Source: Segatella salivae DSM 15606
Lineage (GTDB): Bacteria > Bacteroidota > Bacteroidia > Bacteroidales > Bacteroidaceae
Length of the DNA stretch: 32,935 bases
Direction: 5' to 3'
NCBI RefSeq assembly: GCF_000185845.1
Contig: NZ_GL629647.1
Span: 2,167,751-2,200,685 of the forward strand
The stretch's first letter is position 1. Each line of letters begins with the position of its first letter. The notes under the pieces were generated by a model. The model saw only the letters and a program-made list of their open reading frames with translations. It was not told the origin of the DNA and did no database searches. A program made the position numbers and the translations under genes. Of this stretch, positions 1-9,617 are shown piece by piece.

Positions 1-120
1 AACCCTGGGCTATCAAAGGTACAACGCTTACAGCGTTGAGAAAGTTGTATTATTGCACGATTTATAATATTCAACATGGGTAAATCAATGATTACGTATC
101 ACAATGGATTTATTAATACA
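1..120. repeat. REP-like palindrome and degenerate repeat at left edge
   Basis: Positions 22-38 form a perfect 7-3-7 palindrome, CAACGCT-TAC-AGCGTTG. The preceding bases (about 2-17, CCCTGGGCTATCAAA) match the reverse complement of the REP-like block near 32488-32504. Bases 68-120 resemble, with many mismatches, the reverse complement of the 66-bp tandem unit at 32189-32452. This suggests that the same repeat families occur at both ends of the window in opposite orientation. No coding sequence is seen here, and the element is cut by the window edge. Confidence 0.55.
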
Positions 121-165
121 ACCCAATGGATTTATTTTTCTAACACCATATCTTTGGTTTATGCA

Positions 166-217
166 GTAAAATAGGGGAGATGACGTGATGATTTGCTCCA
201 AATCGTTTTATGATGTA
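166..217. repeat. Dispersed intergenic element, copy 1 (partial)
   Basis: This stretch aligns by eye with 32115-32168. Both begin GTAAAATA, and both contain ATTTGCnCCAAATC followed by nTTTTATnAT. A third copy lies at 24291-24384. All three copies are in the same orientation and lie between genes. I see no reading frame. It could be a decayed mobile element or a structured intergenic repeat. Confidence 0.5.
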
Positions 218-242
218 TGCCTTTACGGCTTGTGATAAGGCA

Positions 243-1463
243 CTATTCAATCGTTACTTGGAGTGGATTTTTTAGCCTTTCAGTTAGAAAATTAATTTCA
301 AATTGCCACATTTTTTGATTGCGAATGCCTGAACCAATCCAGCCAGCACCAAAATAATAGGTTGCCTTTTCATTCGGACGGAGAGTCGTTTTGCAGATAG
401 CGTGCCCTGCAACTCCTTTACTTAATCGAGTGTTTTTCAACCAGCGGGGTTGCACTTTGCCTTCTGGGAAGACAACAGCGACATAGATTTGGATGCCATG
501 CCCCGACGGATTGTCGGTTGGATCAGCATATTCCACGTAATTACGCCCCATGTGTAGTGTGTTGACGGCACCCTCATGGACGACGAAACCAGCACAGAAT
601 GGCTGCGGACGACGTTGATTTTCATACCAAACGGCAGCGTGATTGAAACTTGATCCCTTATCTAATGTAATCAAACGATGCTCAATGAGGTTGGTCTCTC
701 CATTCACATTGGCAGGATTATAGACAAATTCCGCACGGAAACGGAGTGGCCCGTTGTCGATGACACGATAGGAACTAAAGCAATAAGGCATAACAATGCT
801 GTCGCCATGTAATAGGGCTGGTGTGCCACATCCAAGCGTAGGACCCACATTATAGCAATCAAGTCCGTTGCCATGGTCAAGATGTAACGAGAAGTTTCGC
901 TTGACACTGTCGGCAGCTTCGGTCGCTCCCTGCTTGCGAAGTCGCTTCTCTTCCTGATTGGCGGCATAGACATTGGCATAGCGTTCGGCTACAACTAAGT
1001 TGGGAACAGACTTTAACCAGACGTCGATTCCATAGGCTTTCTCGCCTGTTTTCTGTAGAGCTGGTCCATAAGCACGATAGGCACAGCGGTCGTTTTCCCA
1101 TGTAAAGTCATCCACACGCCAGGCATATAGTTGTCCATCTACACTGCTTTTGAAGGCTTGAGGCACGCCACGTGTAACACTAAACACCGTCTTTTCATGA
1201 GGGAAAACGGCTGCATCAATCAGTAGGAGGCTATCAGATGTGAGTTGAGAGGCCACCTGTTGACCAAACGCATTGCGTATAATCAGCGGCGAACCATAAG
1301 CAGATTGCAGTCGCTGATAAAGCATTTTAGCATTGATTTCGACGACTTCTGCGCGTTGTTCTGACGTAGGATTCGTGATAACAACTTTGACCTCATGGCC
1401 TTTTCCCATTACAGGAAGCGACACAAAGAGACTGCACAGAAGTGTCGATATAAAGTTTCTCAT
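243..1463 (-). CDS. DUF4861 family protein, exported
   Basis: This is a 406-residue protein with an N-terminal hydrophobic segment (about residues 3-19), so it is probably periplasmic. The body resembles the DUF4861 family, which is found in Bacteroidota polysaccharide loci beside uronyl hydrolases; its biochemical activity is not established as far as I know. Internal stretches such as GIDVWLKSVPN and LDHGNGLDCYNVG look conserved. It is the last gene of the glycosaminoglycan operon: its ATG follows the stop of the upstream DUF4955 gene by 3 nt, so translation is probably coupled. No clear terminator hairpin follows it before the repeat-rich left edge. A role in processing uronic-acid-containing oligosaccharides is inferred from context only. 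Confidence 0.8.
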   Translation of the reverse strand: MRNFISTLLCSLFVSLPVMGKGHEVKVVITNPTSEQRAEVVEINAKMLYQRLQSAYGSPLIIRNAFGQQVASQLTSDSLLLIDAAVFPHEKTVFSVTRGVPQAFKSSVDGQLYAWRVDDFTWENDRCAYRAYGPALQKTGEKAYGIDVWLKSVPNLVVAERYANVYAANQEEKRLRKQGATEAADSVKRNFSLHLDHGNGLDCYNVGPTLGCGTPALLHGDSIVMPYCFSSYRVIDNGPLRFRAEFVYNPANVNGETNLIEHRLITLDKGSSFNHAAVWYENQRRPQPFCAGFVVHEGAVNTLHMGRNYVEYADPTDNPSGHGIQIYVAVVFPEGKVQPRWLKNTRLSKGVAGHAICKTTLRPNEKATYYFGAGWIGSGIRNQKMWQFEINFLTERLKNPLQVTIE

Positions 1464-1466
1464 GAT

Positions 1467-3854
1467 TTATTTCTGTATGATTTTCTTTCCGTTTTGAATG
1501 ACTATACCTTTAAAAGACTTGCCAACACGCTGTCCTTGTAGGTTATAAGTCATGCTCACTTGAGCCTTTTTTTGCTGCAGTTTGTGATTCGTTATCCCTG
1601 CAGGAATAGGCTTTCCCATAGCATCCTTTAGGATAATGTCGAAGAGGAAAAGTCCGTTTGTTGTTGTAAAGACCACATCTCCATCGGCTTTTACCTTTCC
1701 GATGCTTTCTTGAATGAGTGCTCCGTCATCAGGAGTAGTAAACCCTTGCAAAACCTCTACATTGGCTTCAGCTTGCAAATAGTTTTTTGCTGCCTTACTT
1801 GTTGACTTGTAATGCACTGTGATAGTTTGTCCTTTTTTACAATTTGGGATAACAATGGCAATACCTTTTGCATTCAATCGTAGTACACGTTGTCCCTCAT
1901 CATGGGCAATCAGCAGCTTACCTGCACTGAGAGGTTTGCTGTTTCCGTTGACAAAGATACCGAATTGAAGGCCTCGCCAGCTCTCAATGGCTTTCCCATT
2001 GGCAGAGATTGGGGAGGTGAATGGGCCGATTTCATTGGCTGAAAGCATCTTTGTTCCACCCGAACGACCTATATTCTGTTTGTTAGAATAATAGTGTTTC
2101 CCGTGGTCATCAATGCTTTCCCAATTCGCATCTTGCCTCAATTGATCTTCCTCTTCCGTAGGCATGATTGTGAAATCCCATGTCTTTTTGGGTGCTTGTG
2201 CCTGCAAATCGAGTTCTGAAACCCAATCAGGAAGATAGCCAAGTCGGTGTTGCAATTGAGCCGCATAGAGCGAGCGAGGAGCCACTTCGAGTCCATGTGC
2301 CTCGTCACGCTTAGTGTGTCCATCGGCGAAAGTTACGTGAGTGCCGTGGAAACCAATGATGGTTGGGGGGAGAGTCTTATACCATCGGTTACTGTTCTCC
2401 CACCATTTGAAAGGCAGTTCGTCAGGGTTCGTGGCCGTACAAGTAAAGTTCCACATTGTAAGGTCATCGAGATGGTTCGGTAGTTGGGTTATATCTCCGC
2501 CCATACGCAACTGCATAAACCCACCTTTACAGCCATCAAATAGCGTCGCACGAGGCTGAGTTGCATGGCTTTCAAAGCAGTCGTCAGTTCCCCAAGTGCA
2601 GTTCCATATCACGTTTCCAATGCTGGGTTTCGACACACCGCAAGCGTGATACTGTCCCAATCCAGTGCGTTGGTCGCTGAAATACTTATCACTTGTTAGA
2701 TAACCCCACGTGTTATCATAAACGTTTGCAATCAATCCGCGTGACGAACTGGCCATACGTACGGCCGAATGTCCTCGGTTTCCCGTTATCTCTACATCAT
2801 AACAAATGACGTTTGCACAGTCTTGGAACGTCGCACATTCACTGATATTCTCAAACCTTACGCGTCGCATCCAAGAGTTAACCAAGCGTACAAAGTTGAT
2901 AGGTTTATACGCTCCATCGTCTTGCCACGAGCCATGATGTTTGAAGTTTGGCTTGGAATGACCGCGGAAAGTGAGGTCTTCTACGCCCACTTCTGCATAA
3001 TATCTGTACTCCGTTATCATCCATTGCTCACCTGATTTGACGGCACGCATGAGCGGTTCTTCAAAAGTTACCACGTTGCCTACAATGGATTTGATTTGAT
3101 GGTAGTCGTTAACGGTGACACCACTATTAAGGAGGTTCGTCATCGTATGGTCGGGAGTACGTCCAAGAAGTTCATCTTTGATGACTTGTAGATTGGTATT
3201 TGGCTTCATTTGCAGACATATCCAATCGCCTACTTTCAGTTTAGAGACATTGTCAACTTCGACACTAAAGGTTCCCTTTTGAGCTGTTCCATTCACATTT
3301 GCATAGATAGCTGGCGTCTTTACTCCATTGTTTCGGAAAGAAAGCAGTGTTGGAGAACTGTATAACAGCTTTTCATTTGCAGGCAACATCGGGTCATTCA
3401 TCGTGAGGAAAGTCTTGTCGCGACCAGCACCTTTCATGATTACTTGTCCCATAACGAAGTTGAGACATTCAGACTTTTTCAGTCCCGTTTTGCTGTCGAT
3501 GATATCATCATCTGCGGTGTGTAGAATGAACTCGCCTTCTGGGAAATAGATGATTGCACGTGCATTAGGCTTCTTATCGATTTTCGATAGAATCGTTTTC
3601 AGTGCCAATCGGTCAGACTTTCCATCGTCAGGGATAGCCCCATAGTCCATCACATTATAGACAGTGTAGTCAGGGAAAGCCTCTTTGGGCAGTGAAAGAC
3701 CATGGTTGTAGCCAGCATAAGAGAAGTCTAACAATACGTTTTGAGGGGAATTTGTAACAAATTCATTCCATGCGGTAGTATACTCTTGCTGTGCCCATAG
3801 AGGAGTAGCCGTCATAAGACAGCACAATATGTTTATTATCTTTGCATGTTTCAT
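1467..3854 (-). CDS. DUF4955 / pectate-lyase-superfamily beta-helix protein with possible C-terminal sorting tail
   Basis: The preferred start is the ATG at 3854, giving 795 residues. It overlaps the sulfatase stop as ATGA and begins a good signal peptide (MKHAKIINIL...) ending Ala21-Gln22. The longer frame up to 3899 would need a GTG inside the sulfatase gene. The N-terminal part carries a pectate-lyase-superfamily beta-helix pattern (NVMDYGAIPDDGKSD, then a YFPEGEF motif), and the remainder resembles DUF4955 proteins of Bacteroides chondroitin loci. The last ~25 residues (YNLQGQRV ... KGIVIQNGKK) resemble C-terminal tails of Prevotella type IX secretion substrates. A carbohydrate-active role, as lyase or binding protein, is inferred. 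No catalytic residue can be named with confidence. Confidence 0.8.
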   Translation of the reverse strand: MKHAKIINILCCLMTATPLWAQQEYTTAWNEFVTNSPQNVLLDFSYAGYNHGLSLPKEAFPDYTVYNVMDYGAIPDDGKSDRLALKTILSKIDKKPNARAIIYFPEGEFILHTADDDIIDSKTGLKKSECLNFVMGQVIMKGAGRDKTFLTMNDPMLPANEKLLYSSPTLLSFRNNGVKTPAIYANVNGTAQKGTFSVEVDNVSKLKVGDWICLQMKPNTNLQVIKDELLGRTPDHTMTNLLNSGVTVNDYHQIKSIVGNVVTFEEPLMRAVKSGEQWMITEYRYYAEVGVEDLTFRGHSKPNFKHHGSWQDDGAYKPINFVRLVNSWMRRVRFENISECATFQDCANVICYDVEITGNRGHSAVRMASSSRGLIANVYDNTWGYLTSDKYFSDQRTGLGQYHACGVSKPSIGNVIWNCTWGTDDCFESHATQPRATLFDGCKGGFMQLRMGGDITQLPNHLDDLTMWNFTCTATNPDELPFKWWENSNRWYKTLPPTIIGFHGTHVTFADGHTKRDEAHGLEVAPRSLYAAQLQHRLGYLPDWVSELDLQAQAPKKTWDFTIMPTEEEDQLRQDANWESIDDHGKHYYSNKQNIGRSGGTKMLSANEIGPFTSPISANGKAIESWRGLQFGIFVNGNSKPLSAGKLLIAHDEGQRVLRLNAKGIAIVIPNCKKGQTITVHYKSTSKAAKNYLQAEANVEVLQGFTTPDDGALIQESIGKVKADGDVVFTTTNGLFLFDIILKDAMGKPIPAGITNHKLQQKKAQVSMTYNLQGQRVGKSFKGIVIQNGKKIIQK

Positions 3855-5389
3855 TTTTTGTAGCTTATCAATTGACTTAAAATCTGTTGCTGAGCCCACG
3901 GGTCATCAATCTCTTTTAATAGTTCTCCGAGTCGGTGACAGAGGGCAAGATAGTCGGCCTTTCGCGTCTCTGGATTGATATTATGCAGCTGATAGGGATC
4001 GTTCCAATCGTCAAAGAACAGAACGTTTTTAAGCTTTTTATTACGTGTTATGTAAAGTGCGAGGGTGTAACGCGATGTCTTTATGCCTCTTGCGGATGGG
4101 AAGTAATCGAGAACTTTGCCATCCGTTCCCTTGCGTCCGTCTATGTTTTGAATATAAAGAGCAGCGTCAGGACGTTGTATAGTAGCCTTCTTATTCAAGA
4201 AAAGTGATGAGTAATCATGGCCTTGAACCGATGAAGGAATGTGATGACCAAGCCCTGCTAAGCCAATCATTGTAGGCATAATGTCGGGTGAAGACATGAG
4301 CAGTGAGTCGACTCTTGGTGTCAAATGACCAGGATATCTGACCATGAAAGGAATGTTCATAGACTCAGTGTATGGAGAGTTTTTGGGGTCTTCTGTTCCT
4401 TGACTGCACATTGTTTCTCCGTGATCAGAAGCAAATACGACGATAGTATTACGTGTGAGCCCAGCTTCTTTCAGTGCATCGAGGATCTGACCAAAGGCTC
4501 TATCGACGCCACTTACAGAGGCAAAATAGAATGCAGCAGACTTAGCTTTGTCCATGTTTCGCACTGCATTGTCGCGCACAAGTAATTGTTCGATAGGTTT
4601 ATCCTTATATAAAGCATAGTCTTCTGGCATGCAGTCGTTTAACGAACGATAGGGACTGTGAGGCGGATTCATACCAACCATGAGGAAGAATGGCTTTTTG
4701 GGGTCGCGCTCTCCATGCAGATTACGAATGTAGTCGGCTGCAATGCGTGCTTCATGTAATGGAGACCACTCATGAGGTTCATGTTTCTTACCCTCTGTAT
4801 CCCAATAATGTGGATTCTTATGTTCATCAAATGTGCCGTAAGAATACCAGAAATTGAATCCATGTCGGCGTTCTTTTGGCGTATAAGCATCCCATACTGG
4901 TTGTTTATCTTCTACGTAATGACCTGGTCGAGCAGGGTCGTTTTGCTCAGGTCTGTCGGCATGTAGCTTGCCAATATACCCACAATCATAGCCTGCTTGA
5001 TGGAAAACGTCTCCGATACATGTAGTCTCTGGACGAATAAAACTAAACGGACGGGACGAGTTACAGTTAACAGGCACGCCACTATGGTTAGGATACATCC
5101 CGGTCAGTAGACTGCCACGGTGAGGACTACTCAGTGGACAGTTGCTCATAGCAGAGCTTAAAACCACTGACTCTTTAGCGAATTCATTCAGTCGTGGCGT
5201 ATGTGTTGGATCACCACGAAACTTTACTTGTTCTGCAAATCCTTTCTCTTGCCATATTCCCAAGGCCGCATTTCGAAACTGATCAGGGAATACATATACT
5301 ATATTAGGTGGTACATTGTTCCCTGCTACTGCACAAATAGCCTGCGGAGAAAAGACTAACAATCCCGCGAAAAACGTCTTTTTTTTCAT
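3851..5389 (-). CDS. Sulfatase (S1 family), Ser-type formylglycine motif
   Basis: This 512-residue exported sulfatase has a signal peptide at about residues 1-22. The activation motif is S87-S-P-H-R91 followed by GSLLTG. The residue converted to formylglycine is therefore Ser87 rather than Cys, which requires an anSME-type radical SAM maturase not present in this window. Metal-site signatures include PDQ at residues 35-37 and a downstream SDHGE motif. S1 enzymes of chondroitin loci remove 4-O or 6-O sulfate from GalNAc; which position this one attacks cannot be told from sequence alone. Its ATG overlaps the GH88 stop (ATGA), and its own stop overlaps the DUF4955 start in the same way, which indicates translational coupling. 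It probably acts in the periplasm on lyase products. Confidence 0.93.
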   Translation of the reverse strand: MKKKTFFAGLLVFSPQAICAVAGNNVPPNIVYVFPDQFRNAALGIWQEKGFAEQVKFRGDPTHTPRLNEFAKESVVLSSAMSNCPLSSPHRGSLLTGMYPNHSGVPVNCNSSRPFSFIRPETTCIGDVFHQAGYDCGYIGKLHADRPEQNDPARPGHYVEDKQPVWDAYTPKERRHGFNFWYSYGTFDEHKNPHYWDTEGKKHEPHEWSPLHEARIAADYIRNLHGERDPKKPFFLMVGMNPPHSPYRSLNDCMPEDYALYKDKPIEQLLVRDNAVRNMDKAKSAAFYFASVSGVDRAFGQILDALKEAGLTRNTIVVFASDHGETMCSQGTEDPKNSPYTESMNIPFMVRYPGHLTPRVDSLLMSSPDIMPTMIGLAGLGHHIPSSVQGHDYSSLFLNKKATIQRPDAALYIQNIDGRKGTDGKVLDYFPSARGIKTSRYTLALYITRNKKLKNVLFFDDWNDPYQLHNINPETRKADYLALCHRLGELLKEIDDPWAQQQILSQLISYKK

Positions 5390-6579
5390 TTTCTTCTTGT
5401 CAATGCTTCAAGGAAATAATAGTCTGCATAGTTCAATGGCACATCAATCTCGTTGTTATGAGGAATACTTCCAACCGAGTGCATTAGCAAAAAGCAACCA
5501 TTTTTGCCAAGAGGTGCGCGATATTCTGGTGAGGAAAGTGAGCGAATTATTCTGTCAGCAAGAGATGTATAGCCATTATCTGGCAGGTAATTATTCATCT
5601 CATACAGCGCCGAAGCTATGCAAGCTGCACTTGAAGCATCGCGAGGTTCGTTCGGAATATTAGGCGCATCAAAGTCCCAATAGGGGATAAGATCATCGGG
5701 AAGATTAGGATTTTGCATGACGAAGTTTAATGTTTTTACAGCTTGGTCAAGGTATTTGCGGTCGTGAGTATAGCGATAACACACTGTATACCCATAGACT
5801 GCCCAAGCTTGTCCGCGTGCCCATGCGCTATTATCTGCGTATCCTTGTGCAGTCTGTCTATGTAAAACGGCCCCGTTGTTTGGGTCATAATCTACCACAT
5901 GATAACAGCTTCCGTCCTTGCGAAATTGGTTTTCTAATGTCTTGTTTGCATGCGAAACAGCCACCTTCCAATAGGTAGAGTCACCGCTAAGTCGCGTTGC
6001 TTCAAACAACAATTCGAGGTTCATCATGTTGTCAATGATAACGGGACATGTCCATCCTCTCTTTGATTGCCACCCTCTATCTACGTTCCATGACTGGATA
6101 ACTCCAGCCTTTTTACGGAAGCGAGTACATAGAGATTTGGCCGTTTGTATAATGGCTTTCTTGTATGCTTTGTTAGGATTGAGACGATAGATGTTTAGAT
6201 AACTGCTGCCAATCATGAAGCCGACATCGTGATGCCAGGTAAGATATTGGATGGAATCTAAGGCTTCTGTAAAGCGTTTTGATTGCAAAAGCCACGATTT
6301 ATCGTTAGTTAATTGGTAGAGATAACATAGACTTCCAGGGAAGAATCCTGAGCACCAATCGTCTATCGGGATATAAACCATGCGCCCAAGTTTATCAATC
6401 GTTTTGGGAATGCGTACCTTTCCTTCACGTCCAATCTGTTGAAGCATCAGAGAATATTGGCGTGTTGAGAAGTTGATATCATTGTTAATGACGTTGCTGA
6501 TGTCGTTGTTTTCAGCGTGGCAAAAGGCTGGTGTCATTAGAAAAACACCCAAGGATAGTAGTAATTTTCTTATTTTCAT
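5386..6579 (-). CDS. GH88 unsaturated glucuronyl hydrolase
   Basis: This 397-residue protein has a signal peptide ending near HA-ENND (residue 22). It has the GH88 (alpha/alpha)6-barrel signatures DDWCSGFFPG (73-82), TWHHDVGF (114-121) and IIDNMMNLEL (181-190). Asp118 and Asp183 match the two essential aspartates of Bacillus UGL. Such enzymes hydrate the 4,5-unsaturated uronic acid left by PL8 lyases, releasing a 5-dehydro-uronate and the hexosamine. One nucleotide separates it from the upstream PL8 gene, and it overlaps the sulfatase by 4 nt. It is the expected second step after the lyase. GH105 is the main alternative, but the motif set and the PL8 neighbour favour GH88. Confidence 0.93.
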   Translation of the reverse strand: MKIRKLLLSLGVFLMTPAFCHAENNDISNVINNDINFSTRQYSLMLQQIGREGKVRIPKTIDKLGRMVYIPIDDWCSGFFPGSLCYLYQLTNDKSWLLQSKRFTEALDSIQYLTWHHDVGFMIGSSYLNIYRLNPNKAYKKAIIQTAKSLCTRFRKKAGVIQSWNVDRGWQSKRGWTCPVIIDNMMNLELLFEATRLSGDSTYWKVAVSHANKTLENQFRKDGSCYHVVDYDPNNGAVLHRQTAQGYADNSAWARGQAWAVYGYTVCYRYTHDRKYLDQAVKTLNFVMQNPNLPDDLIPYWDFDAPNIPNEPRDASSAACIASALYEMNNYLPDNGYTSLADRIIRSLSSPEYRAPLGKNGCFLLMHSVGSIPHNNEIDVPLNYADYYFLEALTRRK

Positions 6580-6580
6580 A

Positions 6581-9500
6581 TCATCGTTTGTTTAATTCAA
6601 GTTCATAACTTAGTCCATCTTTACACATAAACTCAAGCGTTGTTGTTTTTGCTTTGCGTTCAACCAATCGAATATTTGCCGTTGGAGTGAAGTCCCAGTC
6701 GCCCAATAAGGTTACACGAACAGGCAGTTCCTGGCTGGCATTCTTAATCCATGACCGGCTATAAACACTGCGTTCAACACGTTTCCCATCTTGATAGATA
6801 TCATCATTCGGCCCAGAATAAAGGTTCAAATCAGGCTGAGCAACTGTTAATATCAGCTTATTCTTGGCCACTTGATGTACCATTGCGAGACAAGTTGTGT
6901 CGGTGAGCAGTACAGGACCACCCGGAAGGTAAGACTTAGGCGTTTCAAAGATGACATAAGACATGGTGTGTGTGGGCTCATGTCGAACGATATGTGCGTC
7001 TTTGTCCTTTTTAATCACGGTGTAGAAAGGCTTAGAAGCTATGGTCTTTAGCCTTTCGGGATTAACCTTTGGCAATACGGCGTATTCGTATTCTGCACCT
7101 GCTGGGGCAGTGCCATGAGGGATATATAACGATACCCATTGTCCAGTATTGGGCTTGTTAGTATCATTATTGCGCGATTGTTGTTGGATAAGACCCGTAA
7201 AAGTCCATGGATTTGGAGAATAATATCCTGTGCCAAGAGCGTCTAAACACGTATTACTTTGGGGCTGATATGTTTGCCAATAGGTTTGTGTTTGTGGGTC
7301 GTTGGCAGCCAATTGAAAGACAGTTGTCTCCGTTGGATGTTGCTTATCGTTGTTCTCTATGTTGCTTCCGAGACATATAATGTCGTCATTAAAGAAGTGA
7401 AACGATTTGCGTGCGCGGAACGAACCATTATATTTATCGTGCTCATGTAGCTTTAATCCGAAGTTGCCATTAGTCTTTTGTTGAGACAATCCGCCTGCAA
7501 AAGCTTCGTCAGACAATAGCATTTCTTCAACGCCTGAAGAGGTATCGACATTCAAAATCTTGGCTTTCAGATCGTCGTATGGCAGATGAATGCTTGTCGC
7601 ACCAGGTATTCGGTTCCAATCAAAGCCTTCTTCTTGCCAGCCACTTGTCTTTAAGGTTACATCAATTCCTTTGGGAGCTGTTGATAACAACAGACTGCCA
7701 TAGCCCAAATAACGGCCATAGAGATTCTCGCCTGTATAGTGTTCGCTACACCATAGATAGCGACTTGTACCACGAACAACGGCAGCCCAGTTGTCTCTTC
7801 GCTGTACGGCGGCACACGAATAGCCTAAACTGAGATTCCCTTGTGGGTCAGCTTCGGGTGAAATTCCCTTCAATCTAAACTCACGATAGATTTGTTTTTC
7901 TTTGTTGTTTGTCGTGTTTTGCGTTAGACGTAGATAGGCAGCAGCCATAGAATCGTCAAGTTCGTTAACACCATTTGGTGTGCCTGCCCAAGCCATGTAA
8001 GCGTAATGCATCGGTGAGAGCTGTCCTTTTCCGTCGGGATGACGCCCAGAAAGGGATAAGGGGAAACTCAGTTTATTGCAGTAAAAGCGCATGGCCATCA
8101 ATGCATTTTTAACGGTTTGATGGGCTAATTCGCCTATAGCAAACTCACTCCCACTAAGTAAATAGATCATTTGTGTAGCGCCATTGAGACCTCCAATCGC
8201 ATAGGCTGGATAGTTATTACAATGATGATAGGCTGAACCATCTATCTTAAAGGAATCCATTAAGCCTGGAGCTGGGCGGCAACCCCAATCAAGCCAGCGA
8301 GAGAATGAACGAAGATATTGCACCTTTATGGGCGAATCTTCCATTAATAGGATGCTCGCCATACAACCCATTGTGGCTGTATTAAACGTATCCATATCCA
8401 TTCCATTGCCTATTGGCTTTACATAAACCTGACGCAATTGGCTATACCAAACCATTGTTGCTACAGCTTCATCTAATTTTCCTTCGGCTTTCAACACCTC
8501 TTTCATGAGGAAATAGGCGATATACATGCTGCGAAGACTGTATCCGTAGTGGTGAATGTTACCCCAACAAGAGCCCCATGTGACGCCCTGATCTGTGATA
8601 TTGTCATACATTAGCATGAACATCTCACGCAGTTCCTTTTTATCTTCACTCGTAGATGCATTGTTATAAGCGATTGCTATCTGTTGCATGAGCTTGAAAT
8701 AATCGTTCATTTCAAAGCCCGTTCGTGTCAGAATCTCCTTATCCCATTTAGGAAGCATACGCTCATAAGCCTCTGCATGGCGCACATACCATATTGGAGT
8801 ACCTATAATATAGCCTTTCTTTCTCTTGATTTTATACGTGTCAATCTTGTCCCGAATGCCTTCCATTTGCTTCGGATAAAACTTAGATGGCGTATAGATT
8901 AGATGCCGAAAGCGTTGCTCTATCACATGAATTTGCTTTGTCTGTTGTGTGGTTAGAGGAGTCAAAGTGATGTCAGACTGTAACTTTGAACGCTTCAAAA
9001 CCTGCAACCATTCGTTATGCGATTCAGGATTGACAAAGGGCAACAGCTCGTCAGCGGTTTGGTAACGGGGGTCCACTTTGATAGCGGTAATCATGTGATC
9101 GATATAAAGTTTCCCAGCCACATCAGGCGCTTCGACAACAATCTCATTCATTCCTGTTTCTGGTTTGCCTTTCATGTCGCGCTCATAGCATACCCATGCT
9201 CCGCGCCATCCTTTGAAATTAAGGCTCATTGGGAATGAAGTGCAGAGCTTTCCCTGCTTTTGGAACTTGAAGACTACAGTCTTGTTGGGCAATGGACGCT
9301 CGTTGTAGAGCCACACGATAAAGGCAGATAGGTAGTTGTCCTGACTGCCCTTGAGGTGTGGTTCAAACTGTAAGTCTTTGTCAATAAACAGCTTTCCTCC
9401 GGCGTTGAAAGTCCATTCCAAAGACTTCTTGCCATTTCTGAAATGACGATCAGATAGGGAGGTTGTTCCTTTTTCGGTATGAATTTGGCGCAACTCGTTT

Positions 9501-9613
9501 GTTGTCTCAAATGAGAGCATACGACTATTGTCATACATCTGCGCATGAACAGATGATGAAACAGCGATAAGGCTAAGGCCAAGGATGACACATTTGAATG
9601 TGTTTAACTTCAT
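6581..9613 (-). CDS. PL8 family chondroitin sulfate ABC-type / hyaluronan lyase
   Basis: The ATG at 9613 is preferred, giving 1010 residues, because it begins a clean signal peptide ending Ala24-Gln25. A longer frame would need a TTG at 9628 overlapping the upstream gene. Length and domain order match chondroitin ABC lyase I: an N-terminal carbohydrate-binding-like beta domain (about 30-210), an alpha-helical toroid (about 210-590) and C-terminal beta-sandwiches. The catalytic set is visible: His464 and Tyr471 in HCNNYPAY, Arg524 in SGRHPDG, and Glu629 in GENLYGRY. It cleaves chondroitin/dermatan sulfate or hyaluronan by beta-elimination, producing unsaturated disaccharides for the sulfatase and GH88. 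No lipobox is present, so it is probably periplasmic. Confidence 0.93.
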   Translation of the reverse strand: MKLNTFKCVILGLSLIAVSSSVHAQMYDNSRMLSFETTNELRQIHTEKGTTSLSDRHFRNGKKSLEWTFNAGGKLFIDKDLQFEPHLKGSQDNYLSAFIVWLYNERPLPNKTVVFKFQKQGKLCTSFPMSLNFKGWRGAWVCYERDMKGKPETGMNEIVVEAPDVAGKLYIDHMITAIKVDPRYQTADELLPFVNPESHNEWLQVLKRSKLQSDITLTPLTTQQTKQIHVIEQRFRHLIYTPSKFYPKQMEGIRDKIDTYKIKRKKGYIIGTPIWYVRHAEAYERMLPKWDKEILTRTGFEMNDYFKLMQQIAIAYNNASTSEDKKELREMFMLMYDNITDQGVTWGSCWGNIHHYGYSLRSMYIAYFLMKEVLKAEGKLDEAVATMVWYSQLRQVYVKPIGNGMDMDTFNTATMGCMASILLMEDSPIKVQYLRSFSRWLDWGCRPAPGLMDSFKIDGSAYHHCNNYPAYAIGGLNGATQMIYLLSGSEFAIGELAHQTVKNALMAMRFYCNKLSFPLSLSGRHPDGKGQLSPMHYAYMAWAGTPNGVNELDDSMAAAYLRLTQNTTNNKEKQIYREFRLKGISPEADPQGNLSLGYSCAAVQRRDNWAAVVRGTSRYLWCSEHYTGENLYGRYLGYGSLLLSTAPKGIDVTLKTSGWQEEGFDWNRIPGATSIHLPYDDLKAKILNVDTSSGVEEMLLSDEAFAGGLSQQKTNGNFGLKLHEHDKYNGSFRARKSFHFFNDDIICLGSNIENNDKQHPTETTVFQLAANDPQTQTYWQTYQPQSNTCLDALGTGYYSPNPWTFTGLIQQQSRNNDTNKPNTGQWVSLYIPHGTAPAGAEYEYAVLPKVNPERLKTIASKPFYTVIKKDKDAHIVRHEPTHTMSYVIFETPKSYLPGGPVLLTDTTCLAMVHQVAKNKLILTVAQPDLNLYSGPNDDIYQDGKRVERSVYSRSWIKNASQELPVRVTLLGDWDFTPTANIRLVERKAKTTTLEFMCKDGLSYELELNKR

Positions 9614-9617
9614 ATCG

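Noticed and set aside
3831..3850. TATCTTTG promoter-like box on the plus strand near 3838
   Set aside because: It lies inside the signal-peptide coding part of the minus-strand DUF4955 gene, and no plus-strand gene follows.
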